A DNA stretch of 64,000 nucleotides from positions 1 through 64,000 of the forward strand of contig JBGVKZ010000027.1 of the NCBI GenBank assembly GCA_045124055.1. The letters are read 5' to 3'. A model generated the notes under the pieces. It was not told the origin of the DNA. It did no database searches and was given only the letters and a program-made list of their open reading frames with translations. The position numbers were made by a program, and so were the translations under genes. The stretch is from CALZKI01 sp045124055. Lineage in GTDB: Bacteria; Bacillota; Clostridia; Lachnospirales; Lachnospiraceae. This document shows, in pieces, positions 7,803-16,601 of the stretch. The stretch's first letter is position 1, and each line of letters starts with the position of its first letter.

Positions 7803-9464
7803 TTATTTCGCCTGTTCTAAAGCAAGAGTAACAGTTGTGATGTCACAAACTTCAGCTGGTCCGTAGTACTGGATAGCACCTGGATATACGAAACATGTGT
7901 TGGCTGCCCATTCTTCACGGTGAGCTTCAAAGTATTTGAAAGGAGCACCATCAAGTTCTACAAGAGCTTTTTTGATAACTGGCTTATCTTCACCATGTCT
8001 TCTTTCGATGTTCATCATCTTTGTAATTGGCATACCACCTGCAACCCATTCATTAGCTGGTTTAGAAAGGTTAGAAATTTTTGATAAGTAACCGTTGTAA
8101 CCGTACTGGATAAGCATAAATGCATTGTATCCTAATGAGTAGCAATAGTCTGAGTCAAAGTTAGAAGGGAAAGCACATCTTCCTTCGTAACCTAAGAAGT
8201 GGTGAAGTGCATTGAACTTACCAGTGTATGTTCCTGCTGCCTTTCTAGCTTCTAATTTATCTTTTACTAATGCAGAGAATAATTTTTCTGATTCAATTAA
8301 TGAAACCTGTACGTTACCGTGTGGGTCTCTTTCAAGGAATAACTGCTGCTGGATAGCCTGTGGAAGAAGTGCAAATACTTCCATAGATTCTTTTGTTAAA
8401 CCTTTTTCGATAAATGCATATTTTTCATCCCATGTAGGAAGAGCGTTGAATGCATCAGCTTTGCTGCCTGCAAGAAGTTCGTTGATTTCGTGAATTAAAA
8501 CTGAGAATTCAGGAACGAATTCAACAACACCTTCAGGGATAATAGCAACACCAAAGTTCATACCTTTAGCAGCTCTCTTTTCTACTGAATCAGCGATGTA
8601 GTCAGCAATCTGTGAAAGTGACATTTTCTTAGCTGCAACTTCTTCTGAAATTAAGCAGATGTTTGGCTGTGTTTCAAGAGCACATTCCAAAGCAACGTGA
8701 GAAGCTGAGCGGCCCATAACTTTTACAAAGTGCCAGTATTTTTTAGCTGAGTTAGCATCTCTTTCGATATTACCGATGATTTCGCTGTATGTCTTTGTAG
8801 CTGTATCGAAACCGAAAGAACATTCAATATCTTCGTTCTTTAAGTCACCGTCAATTGTCTTAGGACAACCGATAACCTGAACACCTGTGTTATTAGCTGC
8901 GAAGTATTCAGCAAGTACAGCAGCGTTTGTGTTGGAATCGTCACCACCGATGATAACAACAGCTGTGATACCGTGTTTTTTACATACTTCAGCAACAACT
9001 GCGAACTGTTCGTTTGTTTCAAGTTTTGTTCTACCAGAACCGATGATATCAAAACCACCTGTATTTCTGAACTGGTTGATATATTCGTCATCAAAAACGA
9101 TGTAGTCGTCTTCTAAAAGTCCACTTGGGCCACCTTTGAAGCCGTAAAGTTCGTTGTCTTTGTTTGTTGCTTTTAAAGCGTCATATAAACCGCAAACAAC
9201 GTTGTGTCCACCAGGAGCCTGTCCACCTGAAAGGATAACACCTACAACCTGTTTTTTTGCTTCAGATGTGTTCTGGCCTTTCTGGAAAGTGATTTCCTTT
9301 TTACCATAAGTATTTGGGAAAAGTGCTTTGATTTTTTCCTGATCAGCTACACTCTGAGTTTCTGCACCTTCATTTACACAAATGTCTGCAATGCCGTTAC
9401 GAAGCATTCCAGGAAGTTTTGGAGCGTATTCGTATCTTGCGCTCTGTAATGATGAAATTTTCAT
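7803..9464 (-). CDS. pfp: diphosphate--fructose-6-phosphate 1-phosphotransferase
   Basis: The 553-residue enzyme phosphorylates fructose 6-phosphate with pyrophosphate instead of ATP, reversibly, in the cytoplasm. The PPi-specific signature GGDDS is at residues 173-177 (ATP enzymes have GGDGS) and the catalytic PKTIDGD at 201-207. The length fits the long PPi-PFK clade rather than the short 320-residue bacterial PfkA. It is a single-gene unit with AAGGAG before the ATG. PPi use saves ATP in fermenters and fits the butyrate and starch genes elsewhere in the window. Confidence 0.95.
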   Translation of the reverse strand: MKISSLQSARYEYAPKLPGMLRNGIADICVNEGAETQSVADQEKIKALFPNTYGKKEITFQKGQNTSEAKKQVVGVILSGGQAPGGHNVVCGLYDALKATNKDNELYGFKGGPSGLLEDDYIVFDDEYINQFRNTGGFDIIGSGRTKLETNEQFAVVAEVCKKHGITAVVIIGGDDSNTNAAVLAEYFAANNTGVQVIGCPKTIDGDLKNEDIECSFGFDTATKTYSEIIGNIERDANSAKKYWHFVKVMGRSASHVALECALETQPNICLISEEVAAKKMSLSQIADYIADSVEKRAAKGMNFGVAIIPEGVVEFVPEFSVLIHEINELLAGSKADAFNALPTWDEKYAFIEKGLTKESMEVFALLPQAIQQQLFLERDPHGNVQVSLIESEKLFSALVKDKLEARKAAGTYTGKFNALHHFLGYEGRCAFPSNFDSDYCYSLGYNAFMLIQYGYNGYLSKISNLSKPANEWVAGGMPITKMMNIERRHGEDKPVIKKALVELDGAPFKYFEAHREEWAANTCFVYPGAIQYYGPAEVCDITTVTLALEQAK

Positions 9465-9647
9465 GATTAATTTCTCCTTATCAAAATCTTATACGGTCTA
9501 ATTCTAATATATTTTAAGCGTAAAGTAAACCTTTGGAATGGAAAAAAATCACACTTTTAGCCTTATATTTTCAGTAAAAGTTTGAAATCAGAAAAAGAAA
9601 GCTACAATTCTGTCAGCTAGGGATTATGGACCTGATGATAAAATTAA

Positions 9648-9739
9648 GAAAAGCCTTTCAAAAAGTTTTTATGCATAAGCATTTTACTTTGAGAAAGGCT
9701 TTTCTATATTCTCACCTTGAGAAAGGCTTTTCTTTATTC
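9648..9739 (-). terminator. terminator with duplicated arm after the amylase gene
   Basis: GAAAAGCCTTTC at 9648-9659 can pair with GAAAGGCTTTTC in either of two nearly identical 23-bp direct copies at 9689-9711 and 9717-9739 (one mismatch). On the minus strand the last arm is followed by TTAATTTT, which suits termination of the amylase transcript. The duplicated arm means two alternative hairpins can form. Confidence 0.7.
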
Positions 9740-9742
9740 ATT

Positions 9743-11704
9743 TTATGGAATATCTGACCAACTACCTATTACATCTTCTACCACATAATTATCTTCATAA
9801 TATGTATATTCTCTGTTTTCTTTTTGTAGTGGACCAACCAAATCTACGTGATTTTCATTCTGCTCACGTGCGTCCCAATTTCCACGATTATACTTATATT
9901 CAATGCTTGACAATTCATCACCTGTCATAGTGTATTCATAGGTGTAATCGTCTACTTTTGTCATAATGTAGGCTTCGTCTGCTACGGTCCAATTATCAAA
10001 TGTACCAATGATATAAATTGGTTCATCTGGTGTGTTTTCCGGAACAGTAACACGGAAGGTAACAGTAAAGGTCTGAGGTTCTTCCTGTACAAAATCATCT
10101 TCGTTGATTGGATTGGTATCACCTTCATATTTCATAATCAGTGAAGAATATGCTTTAATTTCGTATTCGCCGGCAGTAACTTCTGTATTATTGTAAATGT
10201 CTGTACCACCCACATTTAATGTAATCGTTTTATCATCTTTTCTCTGGTTATGTATTACAAGATACTGAGAATCTTCTCCGGTAACTTTGTATGCATAAAG
10301 TCCGCCGCCACCCATACCAAGTGTTTCATATGTGCCATTATAGAAAGCAGGGTTTTCATTACGCATAGCAATCAGCTTTTTGTAATGATTAAACATACTG
10401 TTTTCATCATCTCGTTCTTCTTCAACAGAAATACCGTCATCTGCCTGAACGTAAGTTAATACCGGATTAAAGAAAATGTCAGTCATTTCAGTCATATATT
10501 CTCCGTCGGCACTCTTATACCAATCGAATGGTTCACGACGGTTATCATCAGGTTTTTGTCCTAATTGACCGATTTCCTCACCGTAGTAAATAAATGGAGT
10601 ACCTGCTAAGGTAAACTGGATAGTTGCTGCCAATTTGGCTTTTTCTTCGGAATTCAGTCTTGTTACAACTCTATCCATATCGTGATTACCAATCATAACG
10701 GAGTCAATCATCATACCGTTAACATCAGTTGAATCTACTTTTAACTGGAAGCGTTCACGCATTACGTTCATATCGCTTACAATGTCAACATATTGACCTC
10801 TTGCCATACTTAAGATACTATCTGCCAAAATAAAGTCAAAAGAAGAAGGCATAGCTTCGTAATATCTACCTACTTCCACATAAGATGTAGTCCAGTTTTC
10901 ACCAACGATAAAAGCATCTTTTTTCACGCTGGCAACTTCATTTGTAAATTCTGACCACCAGTCTAATGTTACATTGATATCGGTATCAATTTCTTTTGCA
11001 CCATCTAAACGGAAACCATCGATATCATGTTCCAACCAGAAGGTTGCCACATTTTTGATTTCGTCACGTAATTCCTGATTGTTGTAATTTAAGTCCGGCA
11101 TAATTGTGTCATAATGAGCATAATAGTAAAGGCCGGTTCCTTCATCTTGTCTCCAATAAGAATAAGTTTCATCAGTTTCATCAACAGGAATGGTTTCTTC
11201 GATAAAATAGTAGTCTCTATATTTACTGTTTTCATCTGCCAAGGCTGTTGTGAACCACTCATTTGAACTTGAGGAATGATTTACGACAAAGTCAATGATG
11301 ACTTTAATGTCTCTTTTATGACATTCTTCAACTAATGAGTCAAAATCTTCCATTGTTCCATAATCTGGATTAGGTGAATAATAATCTACAACGTCATATC
11401 CATGATAGGTTGTGGACTCCATCATAGGCATAAGCCAAATAGCTCCAATTCCCAATTCTTCCAAATAATCAAGGTTCTCCTCGATACCTTTGAAGTCCCC
11501 AATGCCATCTCCGTTGCTGTCTGCAAAGCTTCTGACGAAGATTTCATAGAATACAGTTGTTTCCGCCCATTTCGGATAAATTCCCACGGCATTTTCCACT
11601 TCTTCCTTATATGCTTTTTCCTCCTTGGTCATACCACAGGCACATAAAGAAAATATGGACGCAACCACCAATAACATTGCCAAAAATCTTTTTGCAATTT
11701 TCAT
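9743..11704 (-). CDS. secreted lipoprotein alpha-amylase (GH13) with C-terminal starch-binding domain
   Basis: The 653-residue protein cleaves alpha-1,4 glucans at the cell surface. It begins with a lipoprotein signal peptide ending SLCAC, with C23 as the likely lipidated residue. GH13 regions are all present: DFVVNH at 138-143, GFRLD with nucleophile D234, GEN with acid/base E269, and NHD with D342. After the barrel and beta domain, the last 110 residues (from about TFTVTFRVTVPE) look like a CBM20-type starch-binding module with GTFDNW and YKYNRGNWD. GGAGG precedes the ATG. It probably works with the pullulanase at 52.7 kb. Neopullulanase-like specificity is possible. Confidence 0.92.
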   Translation of the reverse strand: MKIAKRFLAMLLVVASIFSLCACGMTKEEKAYKEEVENAVGIYPKWAETTVFYEIFVRSFADSNGDGIGDFKGIEENLDYLEELGIGAIWLMPMMESTTYHGYDVVDYYSPNPDYGTMEDFDSLVEECHKRDIKVIIDFVVNHSSSSNEWFTTALADENSKYRDYYFIEETIPVDETDETYSYWRQDEGTGLYYYAHYDTIMPDLNYNNQELRDEIKNVATFWLEHDIDGFRLDGAKEIDTDINVTLDWWSEFTNEVASVKKDAFIVGENWTTSYVEVGRYYEAMPSSFDFILADSILSMARGQYVDIVSDMNVMRERFQLKVDSTDVNGMMIDSVMIGNHDMDRVVTRLNSEEKAKLAATIQFTLAGTPFIYYGEEIGQLGQKPDDNRREPFDWYKSADGEYMTEMTDIFFNPVLTYVQADDGISVEEERDDENSMFNHYKKLIAMRNENPAFYNGTYETLGMGGGGLYAYKVTGEDSQYLVIHNQRKDDKTITLNVGGTDIYNNTEVTAGEYEIKAYSSLIMKYEGDTNPINEDDFVQEEPQTFTVTFRVTVPENTPDEPIYIIGTFDNWTVADEAYIMTKVDDYTYEYTMTGDELSSIEYKYNRGNWDAREQNENHVDLVGPLQKENREYTYYEDNYVVEDVIGSWSDIP

Positions 11705-11753
11705 AAAATACCTCCTTTATTTGTGAAATGGTGCATAAAAATTGTTGCTCTAT

Positions 11754-11859
11754 TTTACCCCCGAAAATTCCGTCGCCGGCATCACTAAGCCCTGGACCAA
11801 TATATGCCTTTTCATTCATTTTTACCTAAGTTCTCGGAAAAGACTTTTACATCTGGGGA
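11754..11859 (-). pseudogene. upp: 3' relic of uracil phosphoribosyltransferase gene
   Basis: Read on the minus strand, the segment gives SPDVKVFSENLG and, after a one-base frameshift, NEKAYIGPGLSDAGD then IFGGK. The C-terminus of Upp is NEKGYIVPGLGDAGDR then FGTK, so most residues match. The conserved end of the gene remains while the rest is missing, and the frame is broken both at about 11820 and at the stop. It lies in the 350-bp gap upstream of the amylase gene and now forms part of its leader. No intact upp is in the window. Confidence 0.7.
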
Positions 11860-12004
11860 AGTTTTCAGTAATACATAGCAAACAAAATTTTTCTCCATTT
11901 CGTTATTTATATTGTATCCATAATAAAACAATTTTTCAAGGTAAGAGAAGGTATTTGGAGAAAAATTCTTGGCGTTATCTGAAGGAAAATAAAATGCTTT
12001 CTTC

Positions 12005-12034
12005 TTGACAAATCAAGTAAATTATGACTATATG
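12005..12034 (+). promoter_or_regulatory. promoter of nitroreductase gene
   Basis: TTGACA at 12005-12010 is followed after 18 bp by TATATG at 12029-12034. The predicted start leaves a short leader of about 20 bases before AAGGAG. Confidence 0.5.
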
Positions 12035-12058
12035 AAAATGATAAGAAGGAGAACTAAA

Positions 12059-12589
12059 ATGCAAGATTTATTTAATATTATTAAAGAAAGAAGAAGTATC
12101 AAAAAATACAAACCGGATAAAATGGTTAGCGACGAGCTGATAGATAAAGTCATTGAAGCTGGACTTTATGCAGCCAGTGGCAGAGGAAAACAATCTCCAG
12201 TAATTCTAGCTGTGACCAATAAAGAACTTCGCGATAGAATTGCCCGCGAAAATGCAAAAATTGGTGGATTTCAGGAAGGATTTGACCCATTTTACCAGGC
12301 CCCAGTTATTTTGATTGTCATTGCCAATACGGAAAATAATACAGCCCTATATGATGGGAGCCTTGCCCTTGGTAATATGATGCTTATGGCACACAATTTG
12401 GGACTTGGTTCTTGCTGGATTCATAGAGCAAAAGAAGAATTCGAAAGCGATTTTGGTAAAGAAATTTTAAGAGATTTAGGAATTGAGGGAGACTACATCG
12501 GTGTAGGGCATTTGGCTCTTGGCTATGCAGATATGGAAATGCCAGAAATCCCGGAAAGAAAACCAAAACGCGTATACTATGTCAAATAG
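12059..12589 (+). CDS. nitroreductase family protein
   Basis: The 176-residue protein fits the small FMN-dependent nitroreductase family, which reduces nitro groups, quinones or flavins with NAD(P)H. It has the N-terminal FMN phosphate-binding RRSIKKY, then AGLYAASGRGKQSP, and the C-terminal LGLGSCWIHR. I chose ATG 12059 because AAGGAG ends 7 bp upstream; a longer frame to 12005 would cover the promoter. Single-gene unit with its own terminator. The physiological substrate is unknown. Confidence 0.88.
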   Translation: MQDLFNIIKERRSIKKYKPDKMVSDELIDKVIEAGLYAASGRGKQSPVILAVTNKELRDRIARENAKIGGFQEGFDPFYQAPVILIVIANTENNTALYDGSLALGNMMLMAHNLGLGSCWIHRAKEEFESDFGKEILRDLGIEGDYIGVGHLALGYADMEMPEIPERKPKRVYYVK

Positions 12590-12631
12590 TTTATAATACA
12601 AATCTTTTTTGTCAAATAACAACAAAAAGAC

Positions 12632-12672
12632 ATCCCCGTTTTGCATTTTCAATATACAAAACGGGGATTTTA
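12632..12672. terminator. bidirectional terminator
   Basis: ATCCCCGTTTTG at 12632-12643 pairs perfectly with CAAAACGGGGAT at 12657-12668. TTTT follows on the plus strand and GTCTTTTTG on the minus strand, so it separates the nitroreductase from the convergent sensor kinase gene. Confidence 0.85.
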
Positions 12673-12688
12673 ACTTTGGAGTTCTATT

Positions 12689-15580
12689 TTAGGCTTCCAT
12701 TTTACTTAGTAATTCTTTGATTTCATCGACTCTCAAATCTTCCATATAAGCTTCAATCTGCTTTATGACTTCTTCGTGATTGGTTGGAAGTTTATATTTT
12801 TTTGCTTCCTCCAAAATCTCAAATACTTTAGCAAAGTCAAAATTATTTATCTGACGTTCGATATTTTTGTAAAGCTGTAAAATCATATGCTCATCTAAGA
12901 TTGGGATAGATTCCATCCTGGAATCATCTTTTGATGAAAGCAGCTTTTGTTCTTCTAAAACGCTCTGTATCTTTTCTAGTAGCTTTTTATATTGCTTCTG
13001 GAAATGTTCCATATGTTTATCGATGTAAGAGAAATTACCGGCACGTCCCTGTTCTTCTTGAGTACGAGCCAGACCGGAAATATCAGCAGCACCAATATTT
13101 AAGGAAGTACTTTTAATAGAGTGGATTTTAATGATGTATGTTTCATAATCCTTTTCATAAAAGGCGTTTTTTAATTCCGCTAACTGTTTCTCACCATAAT
13201 CATAAGTGATTTTGAGTATTTTTATGTAGTCTTCCAATTTGCCGCCGCAATTTGCAATACCGCGGTCTACATCCACACCAGTTAAAGTCTTTTTCAAAAA
13301 GCCTAGTTCGTTATCTTCAAAAGTATCTTCCCAGATTTCCGTTTCATAAGTGATTTTTGCAGCAGGAACAAAGCGTAAAAACAACCGTTCTAACTGAGCA
13401 ATATTGATTGGTTTACCTAAATATTCATCAAAACCAAGACTCATTAAGTGTTCTCTTGTACCTTTAATAGCATCAGCAGTAAGGACAATAATTTTACAAC
13501 TACCGCCAAAAGCATAGTGGGAGCTAAGCTCACGTATTTTCTTCATAGCTTCTACGCCATCCATTTCAGGCATCATCTGGTCCATAAATACAAAACTATA
13601 TTCTTTCTGACGACACAAATCAATGGCATCTTTACCACTGGAAACGGTGTCAACTTCCAAACCATAATAGCTCAAAATACCGTGTGCAACACGGAGATTG
13701 ATTAAATTATCATCGGCTACTAAAACAGGCATTCCGTGTATTTTCATATCGGAAATATTTGCACTGTTGTGAGAAGTATGTTCGTGGTTATAGTCCTTTT
13801 CCAGAGGACTTGCATCTACAATTTCCTGTTTCAAAATTACCGTGAAAGTAGACCCTTTTTGATAAGTACTTTCTACTTTGATTTCACCACCCATTAGGCT
13901 TACATAACCATTAGAAATGGCGAGTCCCAATCCGGAACCTTCAATCCCATAGTGAACCTTTTGGTCGAAACGTTCAAAGTTTTTAAATAAGTTTTCCAGA
14001 TTTTCTTCACGAATACCAATACCGGTGTCACTAATTGTGAATTGTAAAGTTACGTGGGTTTTGGTCTGTTTTAAAATAGAAGCTTCAAATATAATGCCGC
14101 CTTCTTGTGTATATTTAACGGCGTTGTTCAAAATATTTGTCAATACACTTCGGATTCGGACTTTATCGCCATATAGGGATTTTGGTATTTTTTCATCAAT
14201 TTTTATGTCAAAAGTAAGTCCTTTTTTCTCTGCCTGTGGAGCAATAATTAAGGTAACATCGTTTAACAGGTGAGAAGTAAAGTAAGAACCAAGGACCAAT
14301 TCCATTTTTCCAGATTCAATTTTGGAAATATCCAAAATATCATTGATAATTGCCAACAGGTTATGGGAAGAAAACTTAATATCTTCCACATGTTCTCTGA
14401 CCTCCGGTTCTAAATTCTTTTTCAGCACCAGTTCGGAAAAACCAATAATGGCGTTCATAGGAGTACGAATTTCGTGGGACATATTGGCAAGGAAAATACT
14501 CTTTGCCTGGTTGGCGTGTTCTGCGTCTTTCATTGCCTCCTCCAGACGTTTCATAGATTTCATACGTTCGGAGAGGTCCGTAACAATAATAATGTATCCG
14601 ATGGTGTCATTATAATCATCATAAATTCTGTTTACAGACAAGGAACAAAACAAATTGTTATGGCAGCAGGTGGCATCTACTTCCTGGGATTTTCCATAAA
14701 ATTCAAAGACATCGTCTTGCTCCGATTGAAATAGTGAATCGATACCAGTAATATCAAAATCTTCTCTTGTGTTTTTTTCAATTCCGAGGAAGGAATAGGC
14801 GGTATCATTTAAAATCTGCAGCTTCTTTTTAGAATCATATACTAATACAGGAACCGTCAAAGAGTAGTAAACGAATTTCGACATATTACTGATATTAATA
14901 CGAGAATGACTGGCAAAATTTACTGCACCATACAAAACAAAAAGTCCAACCGACTGAGCAATACTACTACCCGGAATCGCATTCATACCAATCATTGGGA
15001 AAATCGTATCCAATAGCATACCTAATACAATGACTAATTCTGCTATCATAAATTTTTGCCCCAGCACACGCATTCTCTGAGTAGGAGAACGGAAAATCAT
15101 ATGAAGGGTTATGCAAAACATATTGATGCCGGTAATAATACTGTAAACAATGTAAAGATTATTCCAAAGTCCCGGTGTAAAAGAATAACTCATACCGATA
15201 TCGGTGAGCTCATAAGTCGCTTGATTTTTTTGAATAATGAAAAAATAAAGAATAATTCCTAAAGAAGAAAAGACTTCAATATAGCGTTGCACCAGTTTAC
15301 GCACACCGGCGAAATAGCATATCAATAATTGGGCGGTAATCAAATAGCCAAAAGTACCAATCATACCGATGGCACGCCACAGGTAAGCATTATCCGGTAT
15401 TAGCTGGATAAATACGCCATAAAAACCAAAGCTCCATACAGCACTGAAAAAGCAGAAACCTACGAAAAGACGGTTTTCTTTATATTTCCAATCACTTTTT
15501 TTTAGATGGGCAAGTGTAAAATAGAGTGCTAATACAAATCCTGCAAATAAGAGTTGGGGGCAAATACGACTCATTAACAT
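12689..15580 (-). CDS. hybrid histidine kinase: 7TM sensor, PAS, HisKA, HATPase, receiver, Hpt
   Basis: The 963-residue membrane protein carries a whole phosphorelay in one chain. About seven hydrophobic helices fill the first 230 residues (7TM-type sensor). A PAS-like region follows, then the dimerisation and phosphoacceptor motif MSHEIRTPMNAI with H369, an ATPase domain with DTGIGI and GSGLGLAIS, a receiver with phospho-acceptor D667 in FMDQMMPEMDG, and a C-terminal Hpt with H820 in KIHSIKST. It overlaps the upstream receiver gene by 7 bp, so the two are one operon. The input signal is unknown; the 7TM domain suggests a small ligand or membrane signal. Confidence 0.92.
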   Translation of the reverse strand: MLMSRICPQLLFAGFVLALYFTLAHLKKSDWKYKENRLFVGFCFFSAVWSFGFYGVFIQLIPDNAYLWRAIGMIGTFGYLITAQLLICYFAGVRKLVQRYIEVFSSLGIILYFFIIQKNQATYELTDIGMSYSFTPGLWNNLYIVYSIITGINMFCITLHMIFRSPTQRMRVLGQKFMIAELVIVLGMLLDTIFPMIGMNAIPGSSIAQSVGLFVLYGAVNFASHSRINISNMSKFVYYSLTVPVLVYDSKKKLQILNDTAYSFLGIEKNTREDFDITGIDSLFQSEQDDVFEFYGKSQEVDATCCHNNLFCSLSVNRIYDDYNDTIGYIIIVTDLSERMKSMKRLEEAMKDAEHANQAKSIFLANMSHEIRTPMNAIIGFSELVLKKNLEPEVREHVEDIKFSSHNLLAIINDILDISKIESGKMELVLGSYFTSHLLNDVTLIIAPQAEKKGLTFDIKIDEKIPKSLYGDKVRIRSVLTNILNNAVKYTQEGGIIFEASILKQTKTHVTLQFTISDTGIGIREENLENLFKNFERFDQKVHYGIEGSGLGLAISNGYVSLMGGEIKVESTYQKGSTFTVILKQEIVDASPLEKDYNHEHTSHNSANISDMKIHGMPVLVADDNLINLRVAHGILSYYGLEVDTVSSGKDAIDLCRQKEYSFVFMDQMMPEMDGVEAMKKIRELSSHYAFGGSCKIIVLTADAIKGTREHLMSLGFDEYLGKPINIAQLERLFLRFVPAAKITYETEIWEDTFEDNELGFLKKTLTGVDVDRGIANCGGKLEDYIKILKITYDYGEKQLAELKNAFYEKDYETYIIKIHSIKSTSLNIGAADISGLARTQEEQGRAGNFSYIDKHMEHFQKQYKKLLEKIQSVLEEQKLLSSKDDSRMESIPILDEHMILQLYKNIERQINNFDFAKVFEILEEAKKYKLPTNHEEVIKQIEAYMEDLRVDEIKELLSKMEA

Positions 15581-16332
15581 AATCCATCTCCTAACGCCAA
15601 CGCCTGTTTTAAGTTATCCATTAAAACTTCTTTGGAAACCGGTTTTGCAAGATAAGCAAAAGGATTATATGCGTAACATTCCTGGAGAGCTTCACGGTCT
15701 AAAGCACCGGATAAAAGGATAATTGGAATCGGTTTTTTATTCATATTTTTCTGAATCATATTCATAACGCTAGCACCATTATAAAGTGGCATCTGATAAT
15801 CTAATACGATAACATCTGGGGTATGAGTCAGAAGATAATCCAAAGCCAGTTTTGCAGAATTTATCATAATGACGTTGTAGGTATCCGATAAGAGATTATA
15901 AAGCTGTTTCAAATAAGACATATCGTCATCAATCATAAGAACCGTTTTTTTATTGATTTTTGTTTCTTTATCGTGATAAACTTCGTTTATTTTATTAATA
16001 AGGACCTCTTTGGAAACCGGTTTGGCAAGATAGCCGTCTACACCCATAATAAAAGAATTTAATATGGTATGCTTGTCTGTTTTACCGGTAACCAAAATAA
16101 CCGGAACGTTGATACATTTTTCAATGTTTCTAAGTTGTTCCAGAGTGGTAAATCCGTCCATAATTGGCATATCAACATCTAAAAGGATAACATCTACCGG
16201 ATTTTGCTGAACGAAGTCCAGAGCCTGTCTTCCCCCAAGAACTGTGGATACAGTGGCCACATCTTCTAAATATAAACTCATAGTGTCTAAAGTAAGTTTG
16301 TCGTTGTCTACAATTAACACGTTAGGTAACAT
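15574..16332 (-). CDS. response regulator with two receiver domains and no output domain
   Basis: The 252-residue protein consists of two receiver domains in series: VLIVDND and ILLDVDMPIMDG in the first, VLMIDDD and IVLDYQMPLYNG in the second. Each ends with the conserved lysine in LAKPVSKE. There is no DNA-binding or enzymatic domain, so it probably relays phosphate between the hybrid kinase downstream and another partner. I chose ATG 16332 because GGAAGG lies upstream; the frame can be extended to 16500 but that would run through the promoter. The kinase gene begins inside its last codons. Confidence 0.9.
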   Translation of the reverse strand: MLPNVLIVDNDKLTLDTMSLYLEDVATVSTVLGGRQALDFVQQNPVDVILLDVDMPIMDGFTTLEQLRNIEKCINVPVILVTGKTDKHTILNSFIMGVDGYLAKPVSKEVLINKINEVYHDKETKINKKTVLMIDDDMSYLKQLYNLLSDTYNVIMINSAKLALDYLLTHTPDVIVLDYQMPLYNGASVMNMIQKNMNKKPIPIILLSGALDREALQECYAYNPFAYLAKPVSKEVLMDNLKQALALGDGLC

Positions 16333-16363
16333 GTTTTCTGCACCTTCCCATTTTCTGTAATGA

Positions 16364-16392
16364 ATTCTAGTTAATAAGTAACTTTGTGTAAA
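16364..16392 (-). promoter_or_regulatory. promoter of the receiver-kinase operon
   Basis: On the minus strand TTTACA (16387-16392) is followed after 17 bp by TAGAAT (16364-16369), about 25 bp before the ribosome site of the receiver gene. Confidence 0.6.
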
Positions 16393-16520
16393 AGAGTAAA
16401 ATTGGCTGAAAAATTGACCAATTTCCCCAATTATCGTAATTGTAACATAGGATATTTGAGGTGTGCAAGCAGATACCATAGGAAAGTTGGAAAAATGCAT
16501 AAATTAACGCTATATTTATA

Positions 16521-16549
16521 TTGACAGTTAGTGAAGTTTACCATAGAAT
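16521..16549 (+). promoter_or_regulatory. promoter of the chemotaxis receptor gene
   Basis: A perfect TTGACA at 16521-16526 and TAGAAT at 16544-16549 are separated by 17 bp. The same hexamer pair and spacing recur before the DUF4234 gene at 23012. Confidence 0.75.
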
Positions 16550-16601
16550 AGTACTAATGACACATGTTTTATATTTCGGAAAAGGAAAGAGAGATTAACT
16601 T

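Noticed and set aside
8212..8493. Plus-strand frame inside pfp
   Set aside because: It lies opposite a strongly conserved gene, has no ribosome site and no recognisable family; the same holds for other frames opposite pfp, the kinases and the butyrate genes.
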